Shown here: positions 1-6,386 of the stretch, one piece after another
How the letters are laid out: the number at the start of each line of letters is the position of its first letter
How positions within the stretch are numbered: position 1 is the stretch's first letter
Source of the DNA: JBMNTU01 sp050945895
GTDB lineage: Bacteria; Bacillota; Clostridia; Christensenellales; Christensenellaceae
NCBI GenBank assembly: GCA_050945895.1
Contig: JBMNTU010000084.1
Location: 1-9,581, forward strand
DNA length: 9,581 bases
Reading direction: 5' to 3'
Translations under genes and position numbers: made by a program
Notes under the pieces: generated by a model
What the model saw: only the letters and a program-made list of their open reading frames with translations
What the model was told of the DNA's origin: nothing
Database searches by the model: none

Positions 1-66
1 TCTTCGGATAGTGAGGACACTACCGAAAAAGAAAGCACCGATTCAGATTCTGCCGAAACGGAATAG
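1..66 (+). CDS. C-terminal end of an unidentified protein with an acidic Ser/Thr/Asp/Glu tail (partial)
   Basis: Frame 1 is open from the first base to a TAG stop at 64-66, giving 21 codons. The residues are almost entirely Ser, Asp, Glu and Thr, with one Lys and a couple of Ala, which is a disordered, strongly acidic tail. The U-tailed hairpin that starts 11 nt after the stop supports a real gene end on this strand. No domain is visible, so the protein family cannot be named; acidic low-complexity tails occur on many secreted, membrane and chaperone-type proteins. The 5' part lies outside the window. Confidence 0.6.
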   Translation, partial: SSDSEDTTEKESTDSDSAETE

Positions 67-76
67 CGAATATTAC

Positions 77-110
77 AAAAGCCCCCTGCATCCAAAGGCA
101 AGGGGCTTTT
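77..110. terminator. Intrinsic terminator between two convergent genes
   Basis: AAAAGCCCC (77-85) pairs with GGGGCTTTT (102-110), and TGC (87-89) with GCA (98-100) across a single C/A mismatch, leaving an 8-nt loop. A T run continues to 113 on the plus strand. On the minus strand the stem ends in four U residues followed by an A/U-rich stretch, so it can also stop the gene ending at 129. The plus direction is the stronger one. Confidence 0.85.
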
Positions 111-128
111 TTTATTCCGTTTTTTTGT

Positions 129-1316
129 CTACTCCGCCAGCCCGCTTTCTTTTATTTCGTCCAACAGGTCTTCTGCATATTTTTTAATTACCTTTGCTCC
201 ATCTTTTTCGATCTTTGCCTTAAAGAGGAAATCCCGCGCTTTTTTGATGTCTCCCATTTTATAATTCAGCTCGCCCAGCATGTAGTATAGCGACTGCTGC
301 AGCCGCGGCGGCGCGGCGGGGTCCATATTCTCGTACGCATAATAATACGCTTTCAGGGCATTTGCCGTCGCAATTTTTTCAACCTTTTCATCTCCGCAGT
401 CATGGTACAGCCAGCTCAGCTTCATCCACAATCGAGCGCGAAGCAGGTCTGTATTCTGGAACGCCGGCACACATAAAAGCGCCAGGTAGTAAGACGTAAA
501 AACGCTGTTGGCGTCCCGCGGAACAGGGTAAGAAAAAGGCTTTGGGAGGTCGTAGCCGGAAATCTTTTCCATCACAACTTCCCTCCGGGACTTCAGCCCT
601 TCGCCAAACATATCCGAAAGCGCCGAAAAACAACATTCCGGGCAGGTGATCACATCATAATACATGGGTTCAACGCCCTTATAGTGCACCCGCATATCCG
701 GGTCGGTTTTTTCCGTGACAATCTTAGACATTCGAACCGTCGCCGTTTTGAATGCCGTTTTACACATCGGGCACTCGAACGAGCGGGGCAAAAGCAACTC
801 TTCGTTTTGTGTTCCCTCCGGCAAGTTGTAAATGCCGTGCTCTTTCAGGAAAAGCGCACCATCCCCCAGCGGGCCTACGCCCTCCGCTCCTGCCGCTGCG
901 GCTGCCGACTCCCCCGCATTCGGCGCAGGCATAACAGCTTCCTGTTCTTTTTCATATGCTTCCGATTCATTTACGCGGCGCGAAAGCGAACGCAAAAGGG
1001 CCAAAACTGCCTCTGGCTGTTGGCGGATAAAGTTCAGTATATTTTGGTTGTTTAGCCGCATAACCACAATATCCGTTTTTGCCGCAACCGTTACAAGCCG
1101 CCTCTTCCCAAGCAAAAAAGAAACCTCGCCAAAAAACTCCCCTGCACCCAGGGTCGAAACAAGCGCCTGTTCGGCCTTGCCAAAATCCTTATAGATTTCT
1201 ACATTTCCACGCAGCAAAATATACATTTCACTGACTGTAATATCTCCCTCGTGTAAAAGCACACTGCCCTTTGCAAACGCCTGCGGCGCCAGGGTATTTT
1301 CCATCTTCGTGTCCAT
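129..1316 (-). CDS. Cyclic-nucleotide-binding domain fused to a DUF2225 protein
   Basis: The protein has 395 residues. Residues ~5-115 form a CAP/CRP-type cNMP-binding beta-roll, with a phosphate-binding cassette from FFGEV (61-65) to the Arg of RRLVTV (72-77). No helix-turn-helix follows, so it is not a Crp-family DNA-binding regulator. An Ala/Gly-rich linker (~130-150) leads into a DUF2225 region (~175-390) with CPMC (Cys182, Cys185) and CPECC (Cys225, Cys228, Cys229), a probable zinc site, and a helical, TPR-like C-terminus. There is no signal peptide or membrane segment, so it is probably cytoplasmic. The start chosen is the ATG at 1316, which has GGAGGT 4 nt upstream; an ATG 27 nt further upstream (1343) lacks a Shine-Dalgarno site. 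The gene stands alone, divergent from an MFS gene. DUF2225 has no established function; binding of a nucleotide and Zn is inferred from motifs. Confidence 0.85.
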   Translation of the reverse strand: MDTKMENTLAPQAFAKGSVLLHEGDITVSEMYILLRGNVEIYKDFGKAEQALVSTLGAGEFFGEVSFLLGKRRLVTVAAKTDIVVMRLNNQNILNFIRQQPEAVLALLRSLSRRVNESEAYEKEQEAVMPAPNAGESAAAAAGAEGVGPLGDGALFLKEHGIYNLPEGTQNEELLLPRSFECPMCKTAFKTATVRMSKIVTEKTDPDMRVHYKGVEPMYYDVITCPECCFSALSDMFGEGLKSRREVVMEKISGYDLPKPFSYPVPRDANSVFTSYYLALLCVPAFQNTDLLRARLWMKLSWLYHDCGDEKVEKIATANALKAYYYAYENMDPAAPPRLQQSLYYMLGELNYKMGDIKKARDFLFKAKIEKDGAKVIKKYAEDLLDEIKESGLAE

Positions 1317-1320
1317 AGGC

Positions 1321-1326
1321 ACCTCC
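1321..1326 (-). promoter_or_regulatory. Shine-Dalgarno site that fixes the start of the cNMP-DUF2225 gene
   Basis: On the minus strand GGAGGT lies 4 nt before the ATG at 1316. The longer reading would place this motif inside the coding region (Ala-Glu-Val codons), and its own ATG at 1343 is preceded only by a sequence with no purine-rich match. The shorter start is therefore preferred. Confidence 0.7.
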
Positions 1327-1382
1327 GCCTTCTTTTTTATCATACTAACACAGCCAGAAACATACTACAAACAAATACTGTA

Positions 1383-1388
1383 ATTATA
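1383..1388 (-). promoter_or_regulatory. Candidate -10 box for the cNMP-DUF2225 gene
   Basis: The minus strand reads a perfect TATAAT here, within an A/T-rich stretch, predicting a start of transcription near 1376 and a leader of about 60 nt. No good -35 hexamer is seen 16-18 nt upstream (the sequence there is G/C-rich), so the promoter is weak, activator-dependent, or the match is fortuitous. Confidence 0.4.
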
Positions 1389-1416
1389 TATGTAACAAAA
1401 AACACGCCCGCAAAGC

Positions 1417-1445
1417 TTGCCAATCCGCACCTTTCGTTGTATTCT
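1417..1445 (+). promoter_or_regulatory. Candidate sigma-A promoter for the first MFS gene
   Basis: TTGCCA (1417-1422, 5/6 match) is separated by exactly 17 nt from TATTCT (1440-1445, 4/6 match). The predicted transcript starts near 1452, leaving a ~100-nt untranslated leader before the ATG at 1553. Confidence 0.45.
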
Positions 1446-1448
1446 TGT

Positions 1449-1520
1449 ATTTGGGTGTTTTTTGGGCAATAAGGTTGCGCCGCTTTCGATCTGGCGGCAG
1501 CCCGCGCCGCACACCCAAAT
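1449..1520 (+). repeat. Long-range inverted repeat in the leader of the first MFS gene
   Basis: ATTTGGGTGT (1449-1458) and ACACCCAAAT (1511-1520) are perfect 10-bp reverse complements. Nested inside are GGGC (1464-1467) with GCCC (1500-1503), and GCCGC (1479-1483) with GCGGC (1494-1498). If transcribed from the promoter candidate just upstream, the leader could fold into one extended imperfect stem. No U-run follows, so this is not an intrinsic terminator. It does not match a riboswitch class that I recognise. Confidence 0.45.
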
Positions 1521-1552
1521 CCATTGGCGCAAAACGCAGGAATGTGGTTGAC

Positions 1553-2752
1553 ATGAATGTAAAATTTCAGCGAAAAATCATTCTTCTCATCGTTGCTATC
1601 TACTGGTTCAGCATGTATATCTTTATGCCCTACCAAACGCCTTACCTTATTTCTTTGGGTACGGCCGCCGGAATCGTCGGTCTTGTGGTGGGTGCATACG
1701 GTATCATTCAAATCATCCTGCGGCTGCCCGTCGGCATGATGGCAGACAGCCGCCCCCGCCACAAGCTAATTATGACCATCGGCGTTGCAAGCGCGGCAAT
1801 CGGTTCCTTTTGCAGGCTTTTAATGCCAAATGTCACCGGTTTTTTCATCGGCAACCTTTTTTCGGGCATTGCCGCTTCCATGTGGTCGTCCTACCTTGTT
1901 ACCTACCCCAATTTCTTTAGTAAGCAAGAACAGCAAAAGGCCACCGGGCATGTATATGCCGTCAACAATTTCGGCATATTGGTGGGCTTTTTGACTGCTT
2001 CTTTCTGTTACGACCGTTTCGGCATGAATCTCCTGCTGCTATTAAGCGTTATCGGCGGTACGGCTGGTACGCTGCTGGCAGTCATTTTCATCAGAGAGCC
2101 GGAGGTAAGCTTTACGCCGCTTCCGGCCAAAAAACTGCTGACCGTAGCAAAAGACAAACGCGTGCTGTTGTTTGCCTTTTTTACGCTTGTCCAGCAGGGC
2201 ATGGTGCTTGCGACCACTATGTCGTTCACCGCGCAGGTCGCCAAAGACCTTGCCACCGCCGTTTTCCAGGTGGGGCTTTCGTCCGCCATATACATGGCCG
2301 TTGCCAGCCTGACCTCCACGCTGGCAGGCAACAAGTTTGTTTCACGTCTTGGCCCCAAAATACTCATCCCTGCCATTTTCTTTTTACTTGTTCTATATTG
2401 TTTTATCGTTCCGAATGCACAATCCATCTACGTCATTTTTGCCGCGCAGGCGTTTGCCGGTCTTTCGCAGGGCTTGCTGCAAACCTACTGCACCGCCGAA
2501 GCCATGCGCGATGTCCCTTCCGAAAAGCGCTCCACCGCCATGGGCCTTTACCAGGCGATCTATGCGGTGGGCATGACTGTCCTGCCCATGCTTGCAGGAG
2601 CGATTGCTGGTGCGGCAGGTCTAACGGCCTCCTTCTATGCTTTGGCTGTCTTTCCGGCAGCGGCAATGCTGCTTTCCATCATCCATTACGCAAAGGAAGC
2701 CGCGCATAAAAAAGCTGTCCAAAAAAACATCAAACACACAGACACGCTTTAA
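1553..2752 (+). CDS. Major facilitator superfamily permease
   Basis: A 399-residue, strongly hydrophobic protein with about 12 predicted membrane helices in two halves, split by a hydrophilic loop around residues 181-203. The loop between helices 2 and 3 carries a motif-A-like GMMADSRPRHK (61-71), with Asp65, Arg67, Arg69 and Lys71 as expected for MFS carriers. A second conserved-looking segment is SEKRSTAMGLYQAIYAVG (323-340). It should act in the cytoplasmic membrane as a secondary transporter, probably for a small organic solute or drug; the substrate cannot be read from sequence. The frame is open upstream to a TTG at 1445, but the first 36 codons of that version are Arg-rich and overlap the leader dyad. 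The ATG at 1553, with AGGAA 10 nt upstream, gives a normal MFS N-terminus. Transcribed alone, divergent from the cNMP-DUF2225 gene and closed by a terminator. Confidence 0.88.
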   Translation: MNVKFQRKIILLIVAIYWFSMYIFMPYQTPYLISLGTAAGIVGLVVGAYGIIQIILRLPVGMMADSRPRHKLIMTIGVASAAIGSFCRLLMPNVTGFFIGNLFSGIAASMWSSYLVTYPNFFSKQEQQKATGHVYAVNNFGILVGFLTASFCYDRFGMNLLLLLSVIGGTAGTLLAVIFIREPEVSFTPLPAKKLLTVAKDKRVLLFAFFTLVQQGMVLATTMSFTAQVAKDLATAVFQVGLSSAIYMAVASLTSTLAGNKFVSRLGPKILIPAIFFLLVLYCFIVPNAQSIYVIFAAQAFAGLSQGLLQTYCTAEAMRDVPSEKRSTAMGLYQAIYAVGMTVLPMLAGAIAGAAGLTASFYALAVFPAAAMLLSIIHYAKEAAHKKAVQKNIKHTDTL

Positions 2753-2766
2753 CACCTGTCGATTCC

Positions 2767-2803
2767 AAATGCCGGTTTCTCCTTGCGGAAACGGCATTTT
2801 TTT
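2767..2803 (+). terminator. Intrinsic terminator of the first MFS gene
   Basis: AAATGCCGGTTTC (2767-2779) pairs with GAAACGGCATTT (2788-2799) as a 12-bp stem with one bulged G and an 8-nt loop; the T run extends to 2803. It starts 14 nt after the MFS stop. Confidence 0.9.
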
Positions 2804-2831
2804 GTTATTATAATAGTTTGAGGGATATTAT
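2802..2831 (+). promoter_or_regulatory. Candidate promoter of the five-gene operon
   Basis: TTGTTA (2802-2807), inside the U-tract of the preceding terminator, lies 18 nt from TATTAT (2826-2831, 5/6). A perfect TATAAT at 2809-2814 is an alternative -10, but its -35 position falls in the terminator stem with no match. Either predicts transcription starting between ~2820 and ~2840, shortly before the ATG at 2862. Confidence 0.4.
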
Positions 2832-2844
2832 ATACCTACCCTCA
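2819..2844 (+). promoter_or_regulatory. Dyad over the operon promoter, candidate operator
   Basis: TGAGGG (2819-2824) and CCCTCA (2839-2844) are perfect inverted 6-mers with a 14-nt centre that contains the proposed TATTAT -10 box. The position would let a dimeric repressor block RNA polymerase. The arms are short, so chance is possible. Confidence 0.3.
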
Positions 2845-2861
2845 TACAGGGAGAAAACCAC

Positions 2862-3377
2862 ATGCATTATGAAGAACTCAAAAGAAAACCCATTCCTTCG
2901 CTTCTTGGCCTTATTCTTGTATTTGGCATCGTATTTGCGCTGTATTGGTTGTTTATACTGGTCTTTGCGTTGCAAATCCATTTCAAAGTCGCATGGATCC
3001 AGTTTGTGCTTTATGGCTTCCTGTTTTTTGTGGGATATATGATCATCAAAAAATTCCTTACCTCTTATATTTATATGATCGAAAAAGATCGTGTGACCTT
3101 TGGGCGGCGGATTGGCAAGCGTGAAAAAGAGCTGACTTTCATACCCTTCCGCGATATCGAAAAAATGGGCCCCTATACCGAGCTGTGCGGCCTTTTGAAG
3201 GGGAAAAAGGTACACCGCTATTCCTATAAGAAAAAGAGCGATTCCTACGTGCTGCTGGGGCGCGTATTTTCTGTTATCATCAGCCCCACAGACGAATATA
3301 TCGATAAGCTTCGGGCAATCAAATCCGGAAAACGCAAAGCAGACGAGCCAGTACAAACGCCTGGCGAGGAGGACTAA
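2862..3377 (+). CDS. Small membrane protein, two TM helices plus a cytoplasmic PH/YcxB-like tail
   Basis: A 171-residue protein. A short basic N-terminus is followed by two hydrophobic helices (~13-37 and ~43-62), then a soluble region of ~105 residues that begins SYIYMIEKDRVTFGRR and alternates beta-type segments (IPFRDIEKM at 94-102, SYVLLGRVFSVII at 128-140) with a final helix (~143-153) and an acidic end. This layout resembles bacterial PH-like or YcxB-like C-terminal domains on two-helix anchors; the assignment rests on pattern only. By the positive-inside rule both termini should be cytoplasmic. GGGAG lies 8 nt before the ATG. It is the first gene of the operon, and its stop codon directly abuts the GTG of the decarboxylase gene, so the two are probably translated together. 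No function can be assigned. Confidence 0.8.
   Translation: MHYEELKRKPIPSLLGLILVFGIVFALYWLFILVFALQIHFKVAWIQFVLYGFLFFVGYMIIKKFLTSYIYMIEKDRVTFGRRIGKREKELTFIPFRDIEKMGPYTELCGLLKGKKVHRYSYKKKSDSYVLLGRVFSVIISPTDEYIDKLRAIKSGKRKADEPVQTPGEED
3367..3372 (+). promoter_or_regulatory. Shine-Dalgarno site for the GTG start of the decarboxylase gene
   Basis: AGGAGG lies inside the last codons of the preceding gene, 5 nt before the GTG at 3378. It decides this non-ATG start, since no ATG-started alternative keeps the conserved N-terminus. Confidence 0.75.
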
Positions 3378-4787
3378 GTGAAAACTCCCATCCTGGATAT
3401 GCTAAGTTCCATAGCCAAAGGCGCCGGTGTCCGCTTCTGTATGCCCGGCCACAAAGGCAAAGGGGTCCTTTTTGGCGGTGTGCATAAATATGATATTACC
3501 GAGCTGCCCTCCGCAGACAACCTGCACATGCCCTCGGGCGTCATCCGTCAGTCGCAGGACCTGCATGCAGGCTTTATTGGGGCAAAGCAAAGCTTTTATT
3601 CGGTAAACGGCAGTACTGCATGCGTACAGGCGGCTGTACTGTCCGCCCTCTCTCCAAACGATAAAATACTCGCCGCGCGCGATATCCACATCAGCGCAAT
3701 ATCCGCGTTTGCCCTCTCGGGCGCGCAGGTCGAGTTTATCCATCCGTCGCATTACCACGATTCCCTTCCTTCCGTTATAACGCCGGCCGATGTTTCGCGT
3801 GCAATTTCCCTGCATCCGGACGCAACGGCACTCTATGTCACCTATCCAAACTATTACGGACTGTGCATGGATATTGCGGAAGTCTGCCGGATCGCCCACA
3901 GTTCCGGCCTTACCGTCATTTGCGACGGCGCACATTCCGCTACGTTCGACTTTTCCGATTTATTGCCGCTTTCCTGCGCGTATGCGGGCTGCGATCTTTT
4001 TACCGCCAGCCTGCACAAAACGCTCCCCGCAATGAACCAGTGCGCAACCTTAAGCGTTGGTACGGGAACCAACATAAAAAGCTCCATCGTCAAAGAGCGG
4101 CTCAATATGCTCCAAACGACCAGCCCGTCTTATCTTTTGCTGGCCTCTGCCGATTATGCGCTTTCCTACATGCGCGAATACGGCAAATCCGGCATTGCAA
4201 GGGTCATTTCCCTGGTCGAAGAAACCATGAAAAAAATCGAAGCGCTGGGCGGCTACCGTTGTGCTACGCAGGATATCGAAAAAGCGACGGGCGCTTATGA
4301 CCGGGACATCCTCCGCCTTGTAGTGGACGTAACAGACCGAGGCATAAGCGGCATCGGCGCGGCGCGTTATCTGGCAAAACAGAGTGTTTATGTGGAGGCG
4401 GCAGATGCCAAGCATATTTTGCTCATTTGCACTATCTCAGATGACGCGGAAGACTACGCCGCCTTGCTTTCCGCCCTTTCGGGCATCAGGGGTGCAGATT
4501 ACAGCGTAGAAGAACACAATCGGCCGCTGATCGATTACCGGATATTTGAAAAACAGCCGCAAATACCCATCCGCGACGCCGTGTTTTCTAAAAAGCGGTA
4601 TGTCCCGTTCGAAGAAAGCGCCGGGCAAATCAGCGCCGCATCCGTTGGAGCATATCCGCCGGGCGTACCGTTGCTTGTACCCGGGCAGCAAATTACAAAT
4701 GAAATGATCGACCACATCTGCGAGCTCCGCCAGCACGGGTACTCCCTGTTTGGCGAGCAGGGCGGCTTTGCCGTGGCCGACATTTAG
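3378..4787 (+). CDS. Orn/Lys/Arg decarboxylase-family PLP enzyme (SpeA/YaaO type)
   Basis: A 469-residue fold-type I PLP protein of the group that lacks the N-terminal wing domain of enterobacterial decarboxylases. Visible motifs are PGHKGKG (23-29), DITELPSADNLHMPSG (39-54), the phosphate-binding loop NGST (77-80), CDGAHSATF (182-190) with Asp183 expected to contact the PLP ring nitrogen, SLHKT (211-215) with Lys214 as the Schiff-base lysine, and the C-terminal YPPGVPLLVPG (426-436). Family members decarboxylate arginine, lysine or ornithine to make polyamine precursors; the substrate here is unknown. The motif around Asp183 departs from the DEAHGAH form common in SpeA-like proteins. It starts at GTG directly after the preceding stop and ends 16 nt before tmk, the same neighbour order as yaaO-tmk in Bacillus subtilis. 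Cytoplasmic. Confidence 0.9.
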   Translation: MKTPILDMLSSIAKGAGVRFCMPGHKGKGVLFGGVHKYDITELPSADNLHMPSGVIRQSQDLHAGFIGAKQSFYSVNGSTACVQAAVLSALSPNDKILAARDIHISAISAFALSGAQVEFIHPSHYHDSLPSVITPADVSRAISLHPDATALYVTYPNYYGLCMDIAEVCRIAHSSGLTVICDGAHSATFDFSDLLPLSCAYAGCDLFTASLHKTLPAMNQCATLSVGTGTNIKSSIVKERLNMLQTTSPSYLLLASADYALSYMREYGKSGIARVISLVEETMKKIEALGGYRCATQDIEKATGAYDRDILRLVVDVTDRGISGIGAARYLAKQSVYVEAADAKHILLICTISDDAEDYAALLSALSGIRGADYSVEEHNRPLIDYRIFEKQPQIPIRDAVFSKKRYVPFEESAGQISAASVGAYPPGVPLLVPGQQITNEMIDHICELRQHGYSLFGEQGGFAVADI

Positions 4788-4803
4788 GAAGGAACATTGC
4801 ATC

Positions 4804-5448
4804 ATGCCAAAAGGCTTATTTATCAGCTTCGAAGGAGTGGACGGCTGCGGCAAAAGCACCCAGCTCCGCTTCCTTGCAGAATATCTGGCAGAAAAGGGGC
4901 TGGACCCCGTCAAAACAAGAGAACCGGGTGGCTGCGGTATTTCCGAAAAAATCCGCGCGCTTTTACTCGATGTAAACCATGACGAGATGACCGACCAAAC
5001 CGAGGCTTTGCTCTATGCTGCAGCGCGGGCGCAGCATGTCAGCCAAGTCATTGCTCCCGCTGTTACGGACGGAAAGATCGTCCTTTGCGACCGTTTTATA
5101 GACTCTTCCCTTGCATACCAGGGGCTTGGCCGCGGGTTGGGCATCGAAAACGTCATGAACATCAACCGCTTTGGTATCGGAAATTTTTTTCCGGATAAAA
5201 CCTTTTTTCTGGACTTTCCCCCAAAGCTCGCGTTCGAGCGCATGAGCAAAAAGCGTGTGCACGACAGACTGGAACAGGAGGACGAGGCGTTTCATATCAA
5301 GCTTTACGAGGGGTTTGTGTTGCTCAGCGAAAAGTATCCGGAGCGCATCATTCGCGTAGACGCTTCGGGCGACAAATTTACCACGCAGGGTAAGCTGCAA
5401 AAGCTGATGGACGATATCTTACAGCACGCCGGGCTACAGACCAAATGA
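4804..5448 (+). CDS. tmk: Thymidylate kinase
   Basis: The 214-residue protein phosphorylates dTMP to dTDP with ATP, an essential step of dTTP synthesis. It has the P-loop GVDGCGKST (11-19), the TREPGG motif (38-43), the DRF motif (Asp96-Arg97) with SSLAYQG (101-107) for the nucleoside site, and a LID segment RVHDRLE (151-157). Length is normal for bacterial Tmk (about 200-215). The frame is open 18 codons further upstream, but the ATG at 4804 has AGGAAGGA 10 nt before it and gives the standard N-terminus (KGLFISFEG). It lies 16 nt after the decarboxylase stop and overlaps holB by 4 nt (ATGA), so the pair is translationally coupled. Confident identification. Confidence 0.97.
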   Translation: MPKGLFISFEGVDGCGKSTQLRFLAEYLAEKGLDPVKTREPGGCGISEKIRALLLDVNHDEMTDQTEALLYAAARAQHVSQVIAPAVTDGKIVLCDRFIDSSLAYQGLGRGLGIENVMNINRFGIGNFFPDKTFFLDFPPKLAFERMSKKRVHDRLEQEDEAFHIKLYEGFVLLSEKYPERIIRVDASGDKFTTQGKLQKLMDDILQHAGLQTK

Positions 5449-6386
5449 ATGAAATCTTCGAAAACGCTGTAAACAGCGGCAATATTGCCGGCGCCTATGT
5501 CGTGTCCGGCACATCTGACGAACAGATCCGCCGGGAGGCGGAGGAATTTCTGCTTCATTTATTTTGCGCCAAAGGCAGTGCGTGCAAAGCATGCCCGGGC
5601 TGCAAGAAGGTGCTTGGCCAAACCCACGCAGATATCTATATCGTAACGCCCGCTTCCAAAACAATTAAAATAGACGACGTTCGCCCCTTGCCTGCATGGG
5701 TGGCGCAAAAGCCCTACGAGGGCGGCAGGAAGGCTGTTTTCATCCCCTCTGCCGATACCATGACGCCGCAGGCGCAAAACGCCCTTCTCAAAGCTTTAGA
5801 AGAGCCTCCAGCGCATACTGTGTTTTTGCTGGGCGCCATGAACTCCAGAAATCTGTTGCCTACCATCCGCTCCCGGTGTATAATTTTAAAGACGCTGCCT
5901 CAGGCGTCGGATGCAGAAAAAATGCTGGTGGAGGAGTGTTCCCTCACCACATTGCGCGCGCGGGTTCTGCTGGGCGCAGCACAGGGAGATTATTATTTGG
6001 CCAAAGAATATGCCGAAGCAGGTTTTTTCGAGGTCCGCAACGATATGGTCGCCGCCATCGAAAAACTTTTACACGCACGGACTATGGCCACCAGCACAAT
6101 CTATTCGTTGCTTGCCCCGCACGAAAAGCAGCTTGGCCTTGCCATAAACAGCGCGCTGCTGTACATGCAGGACGTCCTGCATTACAAACACACAGGCAGC
6201 AGCGATGTAATAAACGAAGACCAGTTCCATAAAATACAGGAGCACGCCCGTTTTTCAGACCGTGTGCTAACCTGTATTATGGACAAAATGTACGAATTAT
6301 ATGTAAAAAAGGAACAGTGTACGGGCCTCAATGCCCGTCTCGCGCTGGATGCTGCACTGTTTTCCATACTGGAGGATATTATATGA
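5445..6386 (+). CDS. holB: DNA polymerase III, delta-prime subunit
   Basis: A 313-residue clamp-loader subunit that helps open and load the beta sliding clamp at primer ends. It shows a four-cysteine zinc module (Cys41, Cys47, Cys50, Cys53), the clamp-loader helix ALLKALEEPP (113-122) and SRC in TIRSRC (140-145), the sensor-1/arginine-finger region. The P-loop position reads VVSGTSDEQ with no GKS/T, so it should not hydrolyse ATP itself, as expected for delta-prime rather than tau/gamma. The C-terminal third (~155-313) is helical and poorly conserved, as usual for domain III. The start ATG overlaps the tmk stop (ATGA at 5445-5448) with no strong ribosome site of its own, and its stop overlaps the next start in the same way. 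The place next to tmk and ricT supports the call. Confidence 0.93.
   Translation: MNEIFENAVNSGNIAGAYVVSGTSDEQIRREAEEFLLHLFCAKGSACKACPGCKKVLGQTHADIYIVTPASKTIKIDDVRPLPAWVAQKPYEGGRKAVFIPSADTMTPQAQNALLKALEEPPAHTVFLLGAMNSRNLLPTIRSRCIILKTLPQASDAEKMLVEECSLTTLRARVLLGAAQGDYYLAKEYAEAGFFEVRNDMVAAIEKLLHARTMATSTIYSLLAPHEKQLGLAINSALLYMQDVLHYKHTGSSDVINEDQFHKIQEHARFSDRVLTCIMDKMYELYVKKEQCTGLNARLALDAALFSILEDII

Noticed and set aside
684..1194. Overlapping plus-strand open frames of 60-123 codons opposite the cNMP-DUF2225 gene
   Set aside because: They are Arg/Cys/Ser-rich shadows with no ribosome site; the minus-strand frame shows clear domain content.
1445..1552. N-terminal extension of the first MFS protein from a TTG at 1445
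   Set aside because: The added 36 residues are Arg-rich, unlike MFS N-termini, overlap the promoter -10 box and the leader dyad, and lack a Shine-Dalgarno site.
5445..6386. Loss of the Walker A motif in holB as a sign of a defective clamp loader
   Set aside because: Delta-prime subunits normally lack a working ATP site; the remaining clamp-loader motifs are intact.
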